NCBI GenBank assembly: GCA_964486295.1
Contig: CAZAMF010000011.1
Coordinates: 4,496 to 68,495 of the forward strand
Reading direction: 5' to 3'
DNA from: CALBZG01 sp964486295
GTDB lineage: Bacteria; Bacillota; Clostridia; Peptostreptococcales; Anaerovoracaceae
Length of the DNA: 64,000 bases
This document shows, piece by piece, positions 26,599 to 36,467 of this stretch. The translations under genes were made by a program, and so were the position numbers. The notes under the pieces are model-generated. The model searched no databases. It saw only the letters and a list, made by a program, of their open reading frames with translations, and was not told where the DNA came from. How positions within the stretch are numbered: position 1 is the first letter of the stretch; each line of letters begins with the position of its first letter.

Positions 26599-27375
26599 AT
26601 GGACAATATTGCTTCACAAAATAGCAACTACTATAAATTGGCTAAACAGCTCTCCGTTAAAAAATACAGAGACAAGTCAGGACTGTATCTGATAGAAGGG
26701 GAAAATCTGGTCAGGGAAGCGGCCATCAACGCTGCGGAAATAGAGTTTATCATTGCAAGGAGCGACTACGACAAGGAAAAATTGTTCGCCTTTATGATGC
26801 CCGGCGACCGGCCGGGCGTAAAAACCTGCACAATGGATGATAAGCTGTTTCAAAACCTTGCCCAGACAGAAAACAGCCAGGGGATCCTGGCGGTGGTGAA
26901 AAAGCCCGCCCAGGGAAGAATCCGACCCAAAGATAATTACGTTGTTCTGGATCGTCTGCAGGATCCGGGCAACATCGGAACGATTATCAGGACTGCCGAC
27001 GCGGCCGGTTATGGCGGCGCAGTGATCATCAAAGGTACAGGCGACGTCTTTGCACCGAAAGTGGTCAGGGCAGCGGCAGGGTCGATATTCAGGCTCCCGC
27101 TGATCATGGTGGAATCGGCTTCCGCCTGCATAGAACTTCTGAAAAGCGCCAATAAAAAAATCGTTGCGACGATCATGGATACAAGTCACTACTACTATGA
27201 AGAAGATCTGACTGAAAATGTAGCGATCCTGATTGGAAACGAGGGAAACGGTTTAGACCCGGCTTTGATCGGGAATAGCGATGTTAAAATTAAAATACCG
27301 ATGAACGGAAAAATAGATTCCCTCAATGCGTCGGTTGCCGCCGGCATTCTGATGTATGAGGCTATGAGGAGATAA
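26599..27375 (+). CDS. SpoU/TrmH-family 2'-O-ribose RNA methyltransferase
   Basis: A 258-residue knotted SPOUT methyltransferase that acts on rRNA or tRNA with SAM; the precise target is not clear. An N-terminal substrate-binding domain (about residues 1-95) precedes the SpoU domain with motif 1 DRLQDPGNIGTIIRTADAAG, motif 2 LIGNEGNGL and motif 3 KIPMNGKIDSLNASVAAGI. It sits four bases before pheS, a pairing frequent in Firmicutes. Confidence 0.9.
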   Translation: MDNIASQNSNYYKLAKQLSVKKYRDKSGLYLIEGENLVREAAINAAEIEFIIARSDYDKEKLFAFMMPGDRPGVKTCTMDDKLFQNLAQTENSQGILAVVKKPAQGRIRPKDNYVVLDRLQDPGNIGTIIRTADAAGYGGAVIIKGTGDVFAPKVVRAAAGSIFRLPLIMVESASACIELLKSANKKIVATIMDTSHYYYEEDLTENVAILIGNEGNGLDPALIGNSDVKIKIPMNGKIDSLNASVAAGILMYEAMRR

Positions 27376-27378
27376 TTT

Positions 27379-28401
27379 ATGAAAGAAGAATTAAAAAAGA
27401 TTCTGGAAGATGCAGCAAACCAGCTCGAGAAAGCGGTATCCATAGCGGATACAGAAGAAGTCCGTGTACGGATGCTGGGGAAAAAGAGCCAGCTTACCGA
27501 AATACTCAGATCAATGGGGAAACTTCCTCCTGATGAAAAAAAGGAACTGGGGCAGCAGGCCAACACTGTAAGAAGCCAAATTGAAGAGATGCTTGAAGCT
27601 AAGTTCGCCGAGGTCAGAGCAAAAGCCAGACAGGAAAAATTCAAGCTTGAAAAAATAGACGTAACAGAACCGGGTGCCACCTGCAATCTGGGCACGAAGC
27701 ATCTGATTACAATCACCATTGAAGAGATCTCAAGAATTTTTATGTCTATGGGATTCTCTATAGCAGAAGGGCCGGAGGTTGAGACGGTATTCAACAATTT
27801 TGATGCCCTCAATGCAGGCCCGAACCATCCTTCAAGGGATCTGACCGATACATTTTATATCACAGAAAACACGCTGCTCCGGACTCAGACTTCCCCGGTG
27901 CAGGTAAGGACTCTGCTGAAACAGAATCCGCCGATCAAAGTCATCTCGCCGGGAAGGTGCTTCCGCTGCGATACGCCGGATGCCACACATTCCCCGATGT
28001 TCCATCAGATCGAAGGTCTATTGGTGGATGAGGGGATTACCATGGCAGATCTCAAAGGTTGCCTTGACATCATGGCGAAGCAACTCTTCGGGTCGAATAC
28101 CAGAACCAAATTCAGACCGCATCACTTTCCGTTCACTGAGCCATCCGCTGAGATGGATGTGAGCTGCTTCAAGTGCGGGGGTAAGGGCTGCAGAGTCTGC
28201 AAGGGCTCCGGATGGATCGAGATCCTGGGATGCGGCATGGTGCATCCGAATGTCCTCGCTGTGGGCGGAGTGGATACGGAAAAATATACGGGATTCGCTT
28301 TCGGAATGGGTGTTGAGAGAATCGCAATGCTCAGATATGGGGTTGATGATATTCGTTTGTTCTACGAAAACGATATGCGCTTCATCAACCAGTTCAAATA
28401 G
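27379..28401 (+). CDS. pheS: Phenylalanine--tRNA ligase alpha subunit
   Basis: PheS is the catalytic class II subunit of the (alpha-beta)2 enzyme that charges tRNA-Phe. The N-terminal coiled coil (about residues 1-85) contacts tRNA. Class II motifs appear in GPNHPSRDLTDTFY, FRCDTPDATHSPMFHQIEG and the C-terminal GFAFGMGVERIAMLRYG. The length (340) is typical. pheT follows 13 bases later with its own GGAGG. Confidence 0.97.
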   Translation: MKEELKKILEDAANQLEKAVSIADTEEVRVRMLGKKSQLTEILRSMGKLPPDEKKELGQQANTVRSQIEEMLEAKFAEVRAKARQEKFKLEKIDVTEPGATCNLGTKHLITITIEEISRIFMSMGFSIAEGPEVETVFNNFDALNAGPNHPSRDLTDTFYITENTLLRTQTSPVQVRTLLKQNPPIKVISPGRCFRCDTPDATHSPMFHQIEGLLVDEGITMADLKGCLDIMAKQLFGSNTRTKFRPHHFPFTEPSAEMDVSCFKCGGKGCRVCKGSGWIEILGCGMVHPNVLAVGGVDTEKYTGFAFGMGVERIAMLRYGVDDIRLFYENDMRFINQFK

Positions 28402-28414
28402 GAGGTACCCGGAT

Positions 28415-30853
28415 ATGTTAGTTCCAATTACATGGATTAAAGATTATACAAATATAAATGTTTCTACCGATGAGTTCTGCGAAAAAATGATTATGTCCGG
28501 TTCAAACCTGGAAACCTGCGAAATCATAGGTGAGGGGATTGAAGGGATCGTAATCGGAAAAATAGAAAAGATTGAAAAGCACCCCGATGCCGACAAACTG
28601 CTAGTCTGCCAGGTCAACGTCGGTAAAGAACGTCCGGTGCAAATCGTAACCGGCGCGTCCAATATATTTGAGGGGGCCGTGATTCCTGTTGCCCTTGACG
28701 GATCAAAAATACCCGGGCCGCTGCATGGCCAGCCAAAACAGGAAGGCGGCGTAGTCATTAAGAGCGGCAAGCTTCGCGGAGTGGATTCAGAGGGGATGCT
28801 TTGCTCCTGCAGCGAACTGGGCTTTGAGGACAAAGTCGTTCCGACTGTCCACAAGGATGGCATATGGATACTGAACGATATTATGGAGGAACCGTCTCCG
28901 GGAACCGATTTCGCAAAAATCATGGATCTAGAGTGCGCTGTAGTCGACTTTGAAATTACTTCAAACAGACCGGATTGCCTTTCAATGATCGGAATGGCAA
29001 GGGAAGCGGCTGCAACGTTCTGCGAAGCCCTTAGATATCCGGATGTTTGTATCCAGTCAAAAGAAGGAAAAAGCAGCGATTACATTGCTGTGGACATAAG
29101 AAACGCTGAGTATTGCAAACGTTTTGTCGCAAGAGCCGTTACAAACGTCAAAGTCGGGCAGTCCCCTTGGTGGCTTCAGAAAAGACTGATGGCAGCGGGG
29201 ATGCGGCCGATCAACAATATTGTCGATATCACCAATTTTGTCATGCTGGAATACGGACAGCCGATCCATGCCTATGATATCAGGGAAATACAAGGCGCGA
29301 AAATTATCGTGGATACCGCTAAGACCGGAGACACTTTTATTACTCTTGACGGAAACGAGAGAAAACTCGCCGATCAGATACTGATGATCAACGATGAGCA
29401 AAAAGCCATCGGCATTGCGGGGATTATGGGCGGTCTGGAGTCCGGAATCGTTTCGGACACAGAGACGATCATCGTCGAGGCGGCAAATTTCAATGGAGAC
29501 AATATCAGATCAAGCTCCAAAAAACTCGGCTTGCGTACGGAGGCCAGCTCCCGGTTTGAAAAAGGAATCGACCCGAACCTTTGCGGCGAAGCAGCTGCAA
29601 GAGTTTGCAGGCTGATTGAAATCCTTGGTGCGGGCACAGTGATGGCCGAGGCGGTAGATCTCTATCCGGAGGTTGAATTGCCGAAGTCTTGTGATGTCAG
29701 AGTCAGCAGAATCAACAGCATGCTGGGGATCACCCTGAACCGGGATGAAATGATCGATATTTTTGAACGTCTGGAAATGAAGGCCGCCGGTGAAGGCGAT
29801 GTTCTTACAGTCATACCGCCGACAGTCCGTCAGGATATGCTGACTGAAGTGGACTATGTTGAAGAAATCGCCAGAATATATGGTTATGACAAATTACCGA
29901 CAACGGTACCGAAAGGCAATCTTGCCAGCTCCAAAACCTACGAAAGAAGCATCAGGGATCTGGCTCGGGACACTTTGTGCGCCCTGGGCTGCAACGAGAT
30001 ACAGACGTATAGTTTTGTAAGCCCTAAAGGCGTGGATCTGATCGGCATAGATGAAGATTCCTGGGAAAGAAGCTTTGTGAGGCTCATCAATCCGTTAGGC
30101 GAAGAAAACTCGGTGATGAGGACCATCTTAACGCCTAACATGATGGAAGTTCTGGCCAGGAATTATACCAGAAATATTGAAAACGTACGCGCATTTGAAA
30201 TCGGGAATACATTCCTCGCCAATGAAATGAATGAAGACGGGCTGCCTGATGAACAGGACTCACTGGCTATCGGGCTTTATGGCAAAGAGGAAACGTTCTT
30301 TACCTTGAAAGGCACTATTATCGAATTCCTGAAAAAACTCGGCATTTCAGATCTGACCTTTGCTGCGGAGAGCGAGTATAAGGTGTACCATCCGGGACGC
30401 TGCGCAAGAATCCTATGCGGAGAAATCGAATTGGGCATTATGGGTGAGGTTCACCCTGAAGTCACAGAACGATTCGGAATAGCTACGCGGGTCTATAACT
30501 GCGAAATCATGTTTGATAAAGTGATCAAACAGGCCAACATCAATAAGGCTTACACGCCTCTTGCCAAATATCCATCAACATCAAGAGACATCGCGCTCCT
30601 CGTTACGGAAGAGGAACAGGTTGGTACACTGGAGTCCATTATCAGGGACAGCGGTACGGAGCTGCTTGAAAAAGTTGAATTGTTCGATGTATACAGAGGC
30701 ACGCAGGTGGAAGCGGGAATGAAGTCCTGTGCATTTAATCTGGTTTACAGAGCGAAAGACAGAACCCTTACCGATGAAGAAGTGAACGAGATCCATGGCA
30801 AAGTGCTGGCAGCACTCAGGGAAAAGGCCGGCGCAGTGCTGAGAGAGATATAA
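28415..30853 (+). CDS. pheT: Phenylalanine--tRNA ligase beta subunit
   Basis: PheT carries the editing and tRNA-binding functions of PheRS. From the ATG at 28415, preceded by GGAGG, the protein has 812 residues: an EMAP/OB-type tRNA-binding domain (about 40-155), the B3/B4 editing region (about 200-400), B5 (about 405-475), a catalytic-like fold and the C-terminal ferredoxin-like anticodon-binding domain (about 715-812). A longer frame upstream only overlaps pheS and has no RBS. Confidence 0.97.
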   Translation: MLVPITWIKDYTNINVSTDEFCEKMIMSGSNLETCEIIGEGIEGIVIGKIEKIEKHPDADKLLVCQVNVGKERPVQIVTGASNIFEGAVIPVALDGSKIPGPLHGQPKQEGGVVIKSGKLRGVDSEGMLCSCSELGFEDKVVPTVHKDGIWILNDIMEEPSPGTDFAKIMDLECAVVDFEITSNRPDCLSMIGMAREAAATFCEALRYPDVCIQSKEGKSSDYIAVDIRNAEYCKRFVARAVTNVKVGQSPWWLQKRLMAAGMRPINNIVDITNFVMLEYGQPIHAYDIREIQGAKIIVDTAKTGDTFITLDGNERKLADQILMINDEQKAIGIAGIMGGLESGIVSDTETIIVEAANFNGDNIRSSSKKLGLRTEASSRFEKGIDPNLCGEAAARVCRLIEILGAGTVMAEAVDLYPEVELPKSCDVRVSRINSMLGITLNRDEMIDIFERLEMKAAGEGDVLTVIPPTVRQDMLTEVDYVEEIARIYGYDKLPTTVPKGNLASSKTYERSIRDLARDTLCALGCNEIQTYSFVSPKGVDLIGIDEDSWERSFVRLINPLGEENSVMRTILTPNMMEVLARNYTRNIENVRAFEIGNTFLANEMNEDGLPDEQDSLAIGLYGKEETFFTLKGTIIEFLKKLGISDLTFAAESEYKVYHPGRCARILCGEIELGIMGEVHPEVTERFGIATRVYNCEIMFDKVIKQANINKAYTPLAKYPSTSRDIALLVTEEEQVGTLESIIRDSGTELLEKVELFDVYRGTQVEAGMKSCAFNLVYRAKDRTLTDEEVNEIHGKVLAALREKAGAVLREI

Positions 30854-30885
30854 TTATTTTCTGTCAGGATGAAGAAAGGGTAGTT

Positions 30886-31440
30886 ATGGACATGAACAAA
30901 GTAAGTGTAAAAATCTACGGGCAGGATTATATTATAGCCGGAGAAAAGTCCAGGGATCATATCATAAAAGTCGCAGATTATGTGAGTACAAGGATGTATG
31001 AAGTTGCCGCGGCGATGCAGGGTGCACCCCTGTCATCGCTGGCGGTTCTTTCCGCGGTGAATGTCGCGGATGACTACTTTGACGCTTTAGAGGAAGCCAA
31101 CCGCCTGAAGATGCTGAATACGCAGCTGGAGAAGGACGCGGAGCATTATGTCCAACTGTGGGAAGAGTCGAAGAGAACCTTTCTGGAGTACAAAAAGGAT
31201 GGCCAACTGCTGATCCAACAAAAAAACGAGATGACCAAAACCATTGAACAACAGTCGGATGAGATCCGAAGGCTCAGAAATCAATCCGAAGATCTGGAGG
31301 CCAAAACAACCATCGCTGCGCAGGAGACCATCAACGAGCTTGAAAGCAAGTGCAGAGAGCTGGAAAACAGTTTCTTTGACATCCAGATGGAAAATATCAG
31401 GCTCAAGAGCGAGCTGGACAGGATGAGGAAGGGCGAGTAA
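30886..31440 (+). CDS. zapA: Cell division protein ZapA with extended coiled coil
   Basis: ZapA binds and bundles FtsZ protofilaments. The N-terminal 90 residues match ZapA (VSVKIYGQDYIIAGEKS, then VNVADDYF), and about residues 75-184 form a long coiled coil rich in E, K, Q and L. At 184 residues it is longer than enteric ZapA, which is common in Clostridia. Its position between pheT and mutS2 is conserved in Firmicutes. Confidence 0.85.
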   Translation: MDMNKVSVKIYGQDYIIAGEKSRDHIIKVADYVSTRMYEVAAAMQGAPLSSLAVLSAVNVADDYFDALEEANRLKMLNTQLEKDAEHYVQLWEESKRTFLEYKKDGQLLIQQKNEMTKTIEQQSDEIRRLRNQSEDLEAKTTIAAQETINELESKCRELENSFFDIQMENIRLKSELDRMRKGE

Positions 31441-31444
31441 AGGC

Positions 31445-33823
31445 ATGGACCAAAAGGCCAAGCGTGTCCTCGAATATAATAAAATAATCGAACTGTTGAG
31501 GAAGCAGGCGGGCTCCGGCCTGACTCAAGACCGAATTGAAAACCTGGAGCCTGAAACTGATCCAAGAGTTGTTAAAGATTTACTGGCAGAAACCACGGAA
31601 GCGGTTTCTGTTATTGTGCATAAAGGGCCATTGCCGCTGGGGAATTTTTACGATATAAAAAATCACCTGGAACTGGCTAATAAAGGCGGAACCCTGAATA
31701 TGCGGCAGCTTTTGCAGGTGCTGTACAATATCAATACAGCCAGGAACGTCATATCTTTTCTTAAAAGCGATTTACCTGAACTTCCCATTATCAGAGGACT
31801 GTCTGATTTGCTGGTGGCACCGAAAGATCTGTCCGAAGAAATCGATCGTTGTATTCTGAGCGAAGACGAAATGTCGGACAATGCTTCAAACGAATTAAGA
31901 AATATCAGAAGAAGCATATCGAGACAAAACGAAGCCATACGAACCAAAATGAATCAGATACTGAATTCCGCCGACAACAAGGTTTATCTGCAGGATGCTA
32001 TCGTGACCATGAGGCAGGGCCGCTATGTAATACCGGTGAAGTCAGAACACAAGAACAGATTCCCGGGGATCGTACATGATCAATCGGCCAGTGGTTCCAC
32101 GTTATTTATTGAACCGCAGGTCATCGTGAACCTGAACAACGAACTCAGAGAGTTGGAGCTGGCGGAAAAAGCAGAAATCGAACGGATCCTCAGCGAACTA
32201 ACCGCGCAGGTCGCTTTGCGATATCATGAACTGAGTAATAATCAGGAGCTTTTGGTGCAGCTTGATTTTATTTTTGCCAAAGGGAAGCTTTCATACTCGA
32301 TGGATGGTGTAGAAGCCATCGTTTCGGATAACAATATTTTGGAACTGTTGGGGGCGAGACATCCGCTGATCGATCCGAAAAAGGTAGTGCCCATCAACGT
32401 ATCCATCGGACGGGGCTATAAGACGCTGGTCATTACCGGCCCCAATACAGGGGGAAAGACGGTTACCCTTAAAACCATCGGCTTATTGACGATGATGACG
32501 CAAACAGGGCTTCATGTGCCTTGTGTGAGCGGTACACGGATGCCCGTGTTTAAAAAAATATTTGCCGATATCGGAGACGAGCAAAGCATCGAACAGAGCC
32601 TTTCGACTTTTTCATCACATATGACTAATATCGTCAATATCGTTACTCACAGCGACAGTCAGACACTGGCCCTTTTGGATGAGTTGGGAGCCGGAACGGA
32701 TCCCACCGAAGGCGCGGCGCTGGCCATTGCGATTCTGAGAAATCTCGATGCAAAAAACGTTACGACTGTGGCTACGACTCATTACACCGAGCTGAAAAAA
32801 TATGCCATCTCCACAGCCGGCGTTGAGAATGCTTCCATGGAGTTCAATGTGGAAACACTGAGCCCGACATATAAGCTTTCCATCGGAATACCTGGAAAAT
32901 CCAATGCTTTTGAGATCTCTAAAAAGCTGGGCCTGCCCGGGGACATTATTGATCAGGCCCGGGAACTGCTGGACTCCGATGCGCTGCAATTTGAAGAAGT
33001 GATTTCCGCCATCGTGGAAGACAAGAAATTGGCAGAAGAGATGAAGGACGAAGCTCTTTTCATCAACCTTTCCATGAAAAAGCAGCAAGAGGTCCTTAAA
33101 GAGCAGGAACGAAAGCTGGCCAATCAAAAAGATAAAATCATCGCCGAAGCAAAAGAAGAAGCAAGGCGAATCATCGGAGAAGCGAAGTCCGAATCCGATG
33201 AGATCGCCAGGGAATTGAAAGAACTGGCGAAAATGGACAGCCTCGGCGAGCGCACCAAAAAATTCGATGAAACAAAAAAGAAAATCAAATCGGCAGATTC
33301 CAGATACAGGGATAAATTGATCGTAGAAGAAAACACAAATCCGATGAATCCGGGAGATTTGAAAATCGGAGACCGTGTCCGGCTGCTGTCGTTGAATCAG
33401 ATGGGAGAGGTCATCGGGCTTCCGGATGACAAAGGTGAGGTTTCAGTCCTGGTCGGCCTGCTCAAGATCACGTCGAAGCTTTCAGACATCGTCCCTGTGG
33501 ACGTCCCGCAGAAGAAAAAGACCAAGGTCTCTTACAGCAAATACGGATCGCTGTTCAGCAGCAAGGCTAAATTTTGCCCCATCAGCATCAATGTCCAGGG
33601 GAAGATCCTGGATGACGCAGTGATGGATGTGGACAAATATCTCGATGATGCATATATTGCAGGCCTGAAGCAGGTTACTGTAATACACGGAAGAGGCGAA
33701 GGCATCTTGCGGAAAGGGCTGCATGATTTTCTGAGAACCCATAAGCATGTGGATTCTTTCCGAAAAGGCAGCTATAACGAAGGAGGAGACGGTGTCACCA
33801 TCGTTAAAATAAAAGAAAAGTGA
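31445..33823 (+). CDS. mutS2: Endonuclease MutS2 (Smr domain)
   Basis: MutS2 is a MutS-related ATPase that suppresses homologous recombination and, in Bacillus, also acts on collided ribosomes; it does not do mismatch repair. The 792 residues contain the core/lever region, the ATPase with Walker A GPNTGGKT (about residue 332) and Walker B LALLDELGAGTDPTEG, a long coiled coil (about 510-620) and a C-terminal Smr nuclease domain (about 718-792) with VIHGRGEGILRKG. All expected domains are present. Confidence 0.95.
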   Translation: MDQKAKRVLEYNKIIELLRKQAGSGLTQDRIENLEPETDPRVVKDLLAETTEAVSVIVHKGPLPLGNFYDIKNHLELANKGGTLNMRQLLQVLYNINTARNVISFLKSDLPELPIIRGLSDLLVAPKDLSEEIDRCILSEDEMSDNASNELRNIRRSISRQNEAIRTKMNQILNSADNKVYLQDAIVTMRQGRYVIPVKSEHKNRFPGIVHDQSASGSTLFIEPQVIVNLNNELRELELAEKAEIERILSELTAQVALRYHELSNNQELLVQLDFIFAKGKLSYSMDGVEAIVSDNNILELLGARHPLIDPKKVVPINVSIGRGYKTLVITGPNTGGKTVTLKTIGLLTMMTQTGLHVPCVSGTRMPVFKKIFADIGDEQSIEQSLSTFSSHMTNIVNIVTHSDSQTLALLDELGAGTDPTEGAALAIAILRNLDAKNVTTVATTHYTELKKYAISTAGVENASMEFNVETLSPTYKLSIGIPGKSNAFEISKKLGLPGDIIDQARELLDSDALQFEEVISAIVEDKKLAEEMKDEALFINLSMKKQQEVLKEQERKLANQKDKIIAEAKEEARRIIGEAKSESDEIARELKELAKMDSLGERTKKFDETKKKIKSADSRYRDKLIVEENTNPMNPGDLKIGDRVRLLSLNQMGEVIGLPDDKGEVSVLVGLLKITSKLSDIVPVDVPQKKKTKVSYSKYGSLFSSKAKFCPISINVQGKILDDAVMDVDKYLDDAYIAGLKQVTVIHGRGEGILRKGLHDFLRTHKHVDSFRKGSYNEGGDGVTIVKIKEK

Positions 33824-33867
33824 GTGACAGAAGCGCAAATATAACCATGGAGAACGGAGATAAAAGA

Positions 33868-35589
33868 ATGATTAGTTATAAAAATGAGATCGCGAAGCTT
33901 TTAAACGGGCTGATCGACGGGATGGAATATGAAGAGATTTTATCCATTATCGAAATACCAACGGATGAAAAAATGGGGGACTATGCATTCCCGTGCTTTA
34001 AGTTGGCTAAAATTTTAAGAAAGGCGCCTCCCGCCATTGCCCAGGATCTGGCCGTACAGCTTACCGGCAATCAGTTTTTTAGAAAAGTCGAAAGCATCAA
34101 TGCCTATCTGAATATGTCCATCAACCGCGAAGAATTTGGCCTGACTGTTGTTGATGAAGTGATGAAATGCCAAGAAAAATATGGGCATTCGGATATTGGC
34201 CAGAACAGAAAAGTGATCGTCGAGTTTTCCTCTCCGAATATTGCGAAGCCGTTCCATATCGGCCATATCAGGAGCACAGTGATCGGAAACTCAATTTATA
34301 AAATATATGATTGTCTGGGTTATGACACCGTCAGGATCAACCATCTGGGGGATTACGGAACACAATTCGGGAAAATGATCGTGGCTTACCGGCACTGGGG
34401 GAACAAGGAAGACGTCATCAATGCGCCGATAGAAACCCTGCTTTCATATTATGTCAAATTCCATGAAGAAGCCGAAAAAAATCCGGAGCTGGAGAATGAG
34501 GCAAGAGCAGCATTTTCGGCATTGGAAAACGGCGCTCCTGACGAACAGGAACTCTGGAAGTGGTTCCGAGAAGAGAGCCTCAAGGAATTCAGCCGGGTCT
34601 ACAAGCTTCTGGATATTGAGTTTGATTCATATGCGGGGGAAAGCTTCTACTCTGATAAAATGACCCGCTTTGTCAAGGAACTGGACGAGAAAGGACTGTT
34701 AAAGGAATCCAATGGCGCGCGCATCGTTGAACTTGAGCAGTATGGTTTGCCGCCGGCGCTGATCACCAAAAGCGATGGCTCCACACTGTATATCACCAGA
34801 GATATCGCTGCGGCAGTTTACAGAAAAGAACACTATGATTTCTACAAGAATCTTTACATCGTAGGGAACCAGCAGATCCTGCATTTCCAGCAATGGATCA
34901 AGATTGTAGAGCTGCTGGGCTACGAGTGGGCCAAAGACTGTGTCCACATACCTTTCGGGCTTGTAAGCCTTGAAGATGGCGATGCTCTCTCCACAAGAAA
35001 GGGAAAGGTGGTTTTCCTGGAAGACGTTCTGAAAAAGGCGGTGGAGAAAACCAGGGAAATCATTATAGAAAAAAATGTGAATACCGATAATATCGACGAG
35101 ACCGCCGCACAGGTTGGAATCGGCGCGATCATATTCAACGAATTATCAAACAGCCGGGAAAAGGATTATGTTTTCTCCTGGGATAAGGTACTGACTTTCG
35201 ACGGCGAGACCGGGCCTTATGTGCAGTATACTCACGCAAGAGCCTGCAGTATTATGAGAAACGCCGGAGAGAACGCAGTGAAAAAGGCTATGGACATTAA
35301 AAATGTCAAGCCAGAATACATTATCAGTGAGAATGCGTTCAGACTGGCCAGACTGATCTACGCATATCCGGAGGCTGTGATCGAAGCTGGTGAAAGATAT
35401 GAACCGAGTTTTGTCGCACGCCACATCGTGGATGTCGCCCAGGCATTCAACAGGCTCTACCACGATGAGCACATACTGGTAGAAAATGAAGAAGAAAAGA
35501 TTTCGAAACTGGCCCTGATCATCGCAGCGAAAACCGTTATCCAAAATGGTCTGGGATTGTTAGGAGTACATGCACCGGAGAAAATGTAA
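33868..35589 (+). CDS. argS: Arginine--tRNA ligase
   Basis: ArgRS is a class I synthetase that charges tRNA-Arg. From the ATG at 33868 (CGGAGA eight bases upstream) it has 573 residues: the Add-1 N-terminal domain (about 1-95), the catalytic domain with PFHIGHIRST (HIGH near residue 130) and a C-terminal DALR anticodon-binding domain (about 455-573). The KMSKS region reads LSTRKGKV, as usual for many ArgRS. A longer reading from a GTG at 33820 overlaps the mutS2 stop and lacks an RBS. Confidence 0.94.
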   Translation: MISYKNEIAKLLNGLIDGMEYEEILSIIEIPTDEKMGDYAFPCFKLAKILRKAPPAIAQDLAVQLTGNQFFRKVESINAYLNMSINREEFGLTVVDEVMKCQEKYGHSDIGQNRKVIVEFSSPNIAKPFHIGHIRSTVIGNSIYKIYDCLGYDTVRINHLGDYGTQFGKMIVAYRHWGNKEDVINAPIETLLSYYVKFHEEAEKNPELENEARAAFSALENGAPDEQELWKWFREESLKEFSRVYKLLDIEFDSYAGESFYSDKMTRFVKELDEKGLLKESNGARIVELEQYGLPPALITKSDGSTLYITRDIAAAVYRKEHYDFYKNLYIVGNQQILHFQQWIKIVELLGYEWAKDCVHIPFGLVSLEDGDALSTRKGKVVFLEDVLKKAVEKTREIIIEKNVNTDNIDETAAQVGIGAIIFNELSNSREKDYVFSWDKVLTFDGETGPYVQYTHARACSIMRNAGENAVKKAMDIKNVKPEYIISENAFRLARLIYAYPEAVIEAGERYEPSFVARHIVDVAQAFNRLYHDEHILVENEEEKISKLALIIAAKTVIQNGLGLLGVHAPEKM

Positions 35590-36462
35590 ATGAGATACGA
35601 AGGAAATATATACAGGCCGCCCAGCGAGGCTTACAGCCTGATCGTACAGGTAACCATAGGATGTGCGCATAATAAATGCACATTCTGCAGTATGTTCAAA
35701 GACAAGAAGTTCAGAGTCAGAAATGTGGAAGAGGTCATCGAAGATCTTAAATCAGCCCGAAGCTATTATCGAAACGTAGATAGGATCTTTCTGGCGGACG
35801 GCGATGCGCTTTGCCTCTCAAACTCAAAGCTTCTAAAGATTTTGGAAGTGATCCGGGAATTGTTTCCGGAATGTGAACGAGTATCCGTATACGGTTCGCC
35901 GCAGGATGTCCTCAATAAGACTGAGGAGGAATTACGCGAACTTGCGAAAGCCGGAGTAGGCATCGTTTACATTGGAGCCGAATCGGGAAGCGACAAGGTG
36001 CTGGAAAAAATATGCAAAGGCGCTACCAGGCAAGAGATCATTACTGCGGTTAAAAGACTGGAAGTGTCCGGCATCAAGGCATCTGTGACTTTCATATCGG
36101 GTATTGCGGGTCCGGAAGGCTGGAGGGAGCATGCTATAGAGACCGGAACGATGATCAGCGAAATGGAGCCGTCTTATGTAGGCTTGCTGACACTCATGCT
36201 TGAACCGGGCGCTCCGATGACTCAAGACGTTAAGGAAGGCAGATTTGAAATACTAACTCCAGAAGAAGTGGTGGCGGAGACGCTGCTGATGCTGGAAAAT
36301 ATTAATGTTAAAAAACCGTGCGTTTTCAGAAGCAACCACGCTTCCAACTACATTTCTTTAAGAGGCGAACTACCGAAAGATAAAGAAAAAATGATCAATC
36401 AGCTCCGTACCGCACTGGATAACACCCGACTATTAAAAGATGAAAGATTCAGGATGCTATAA
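35590..36462 (+). CDS. Radical SAM protein (CX4CX2C variant)
   Basis: A 290-residue radical SAM enzyme of unknown reaction. The cluster-binding cysteines are in GCAHNKCTFC (Cys25, Cys30, Cys33), a CX4CX2C spacing in place of the usual CX3CX2C. The opening EGNIYRPPSEA and the C-terminal RSNHASNYISLRGELP are characteristic of a group widespread in Clostridia. FLADGDAL and GAESGSDKVLE correspond to SAM-binding strands. It starts directly at the argS stop and is followed after five bases by a second radical SAM gene. Confidence 0.82.
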   Translation: MRYEGNIYRPPSEAYSLIVQVTIGCAHNKCTFCSMFKDKKFRVRNVEEVIEDLKSARSYYRNVDRIFLADGDALCLSNSKLLKILEVIRELFPECERVSVYGSPQDVLNKTEEELRELAKAGVGIVYIGAESGSDKVLEKICKGATRQEIITAVKRLEVSGIKASVTFISGIAGPEGWREHAIETGTMISEMEPSYVGLLTLMLEPGAPMTQDVKEGRFEILTPEEVVAETLLMLENINVKKPCVFRSNHASNYISLRGELPKDKEKMINQLRTALDNTRLLKDERFRML

Positions 36463-36467
36463 AGGGT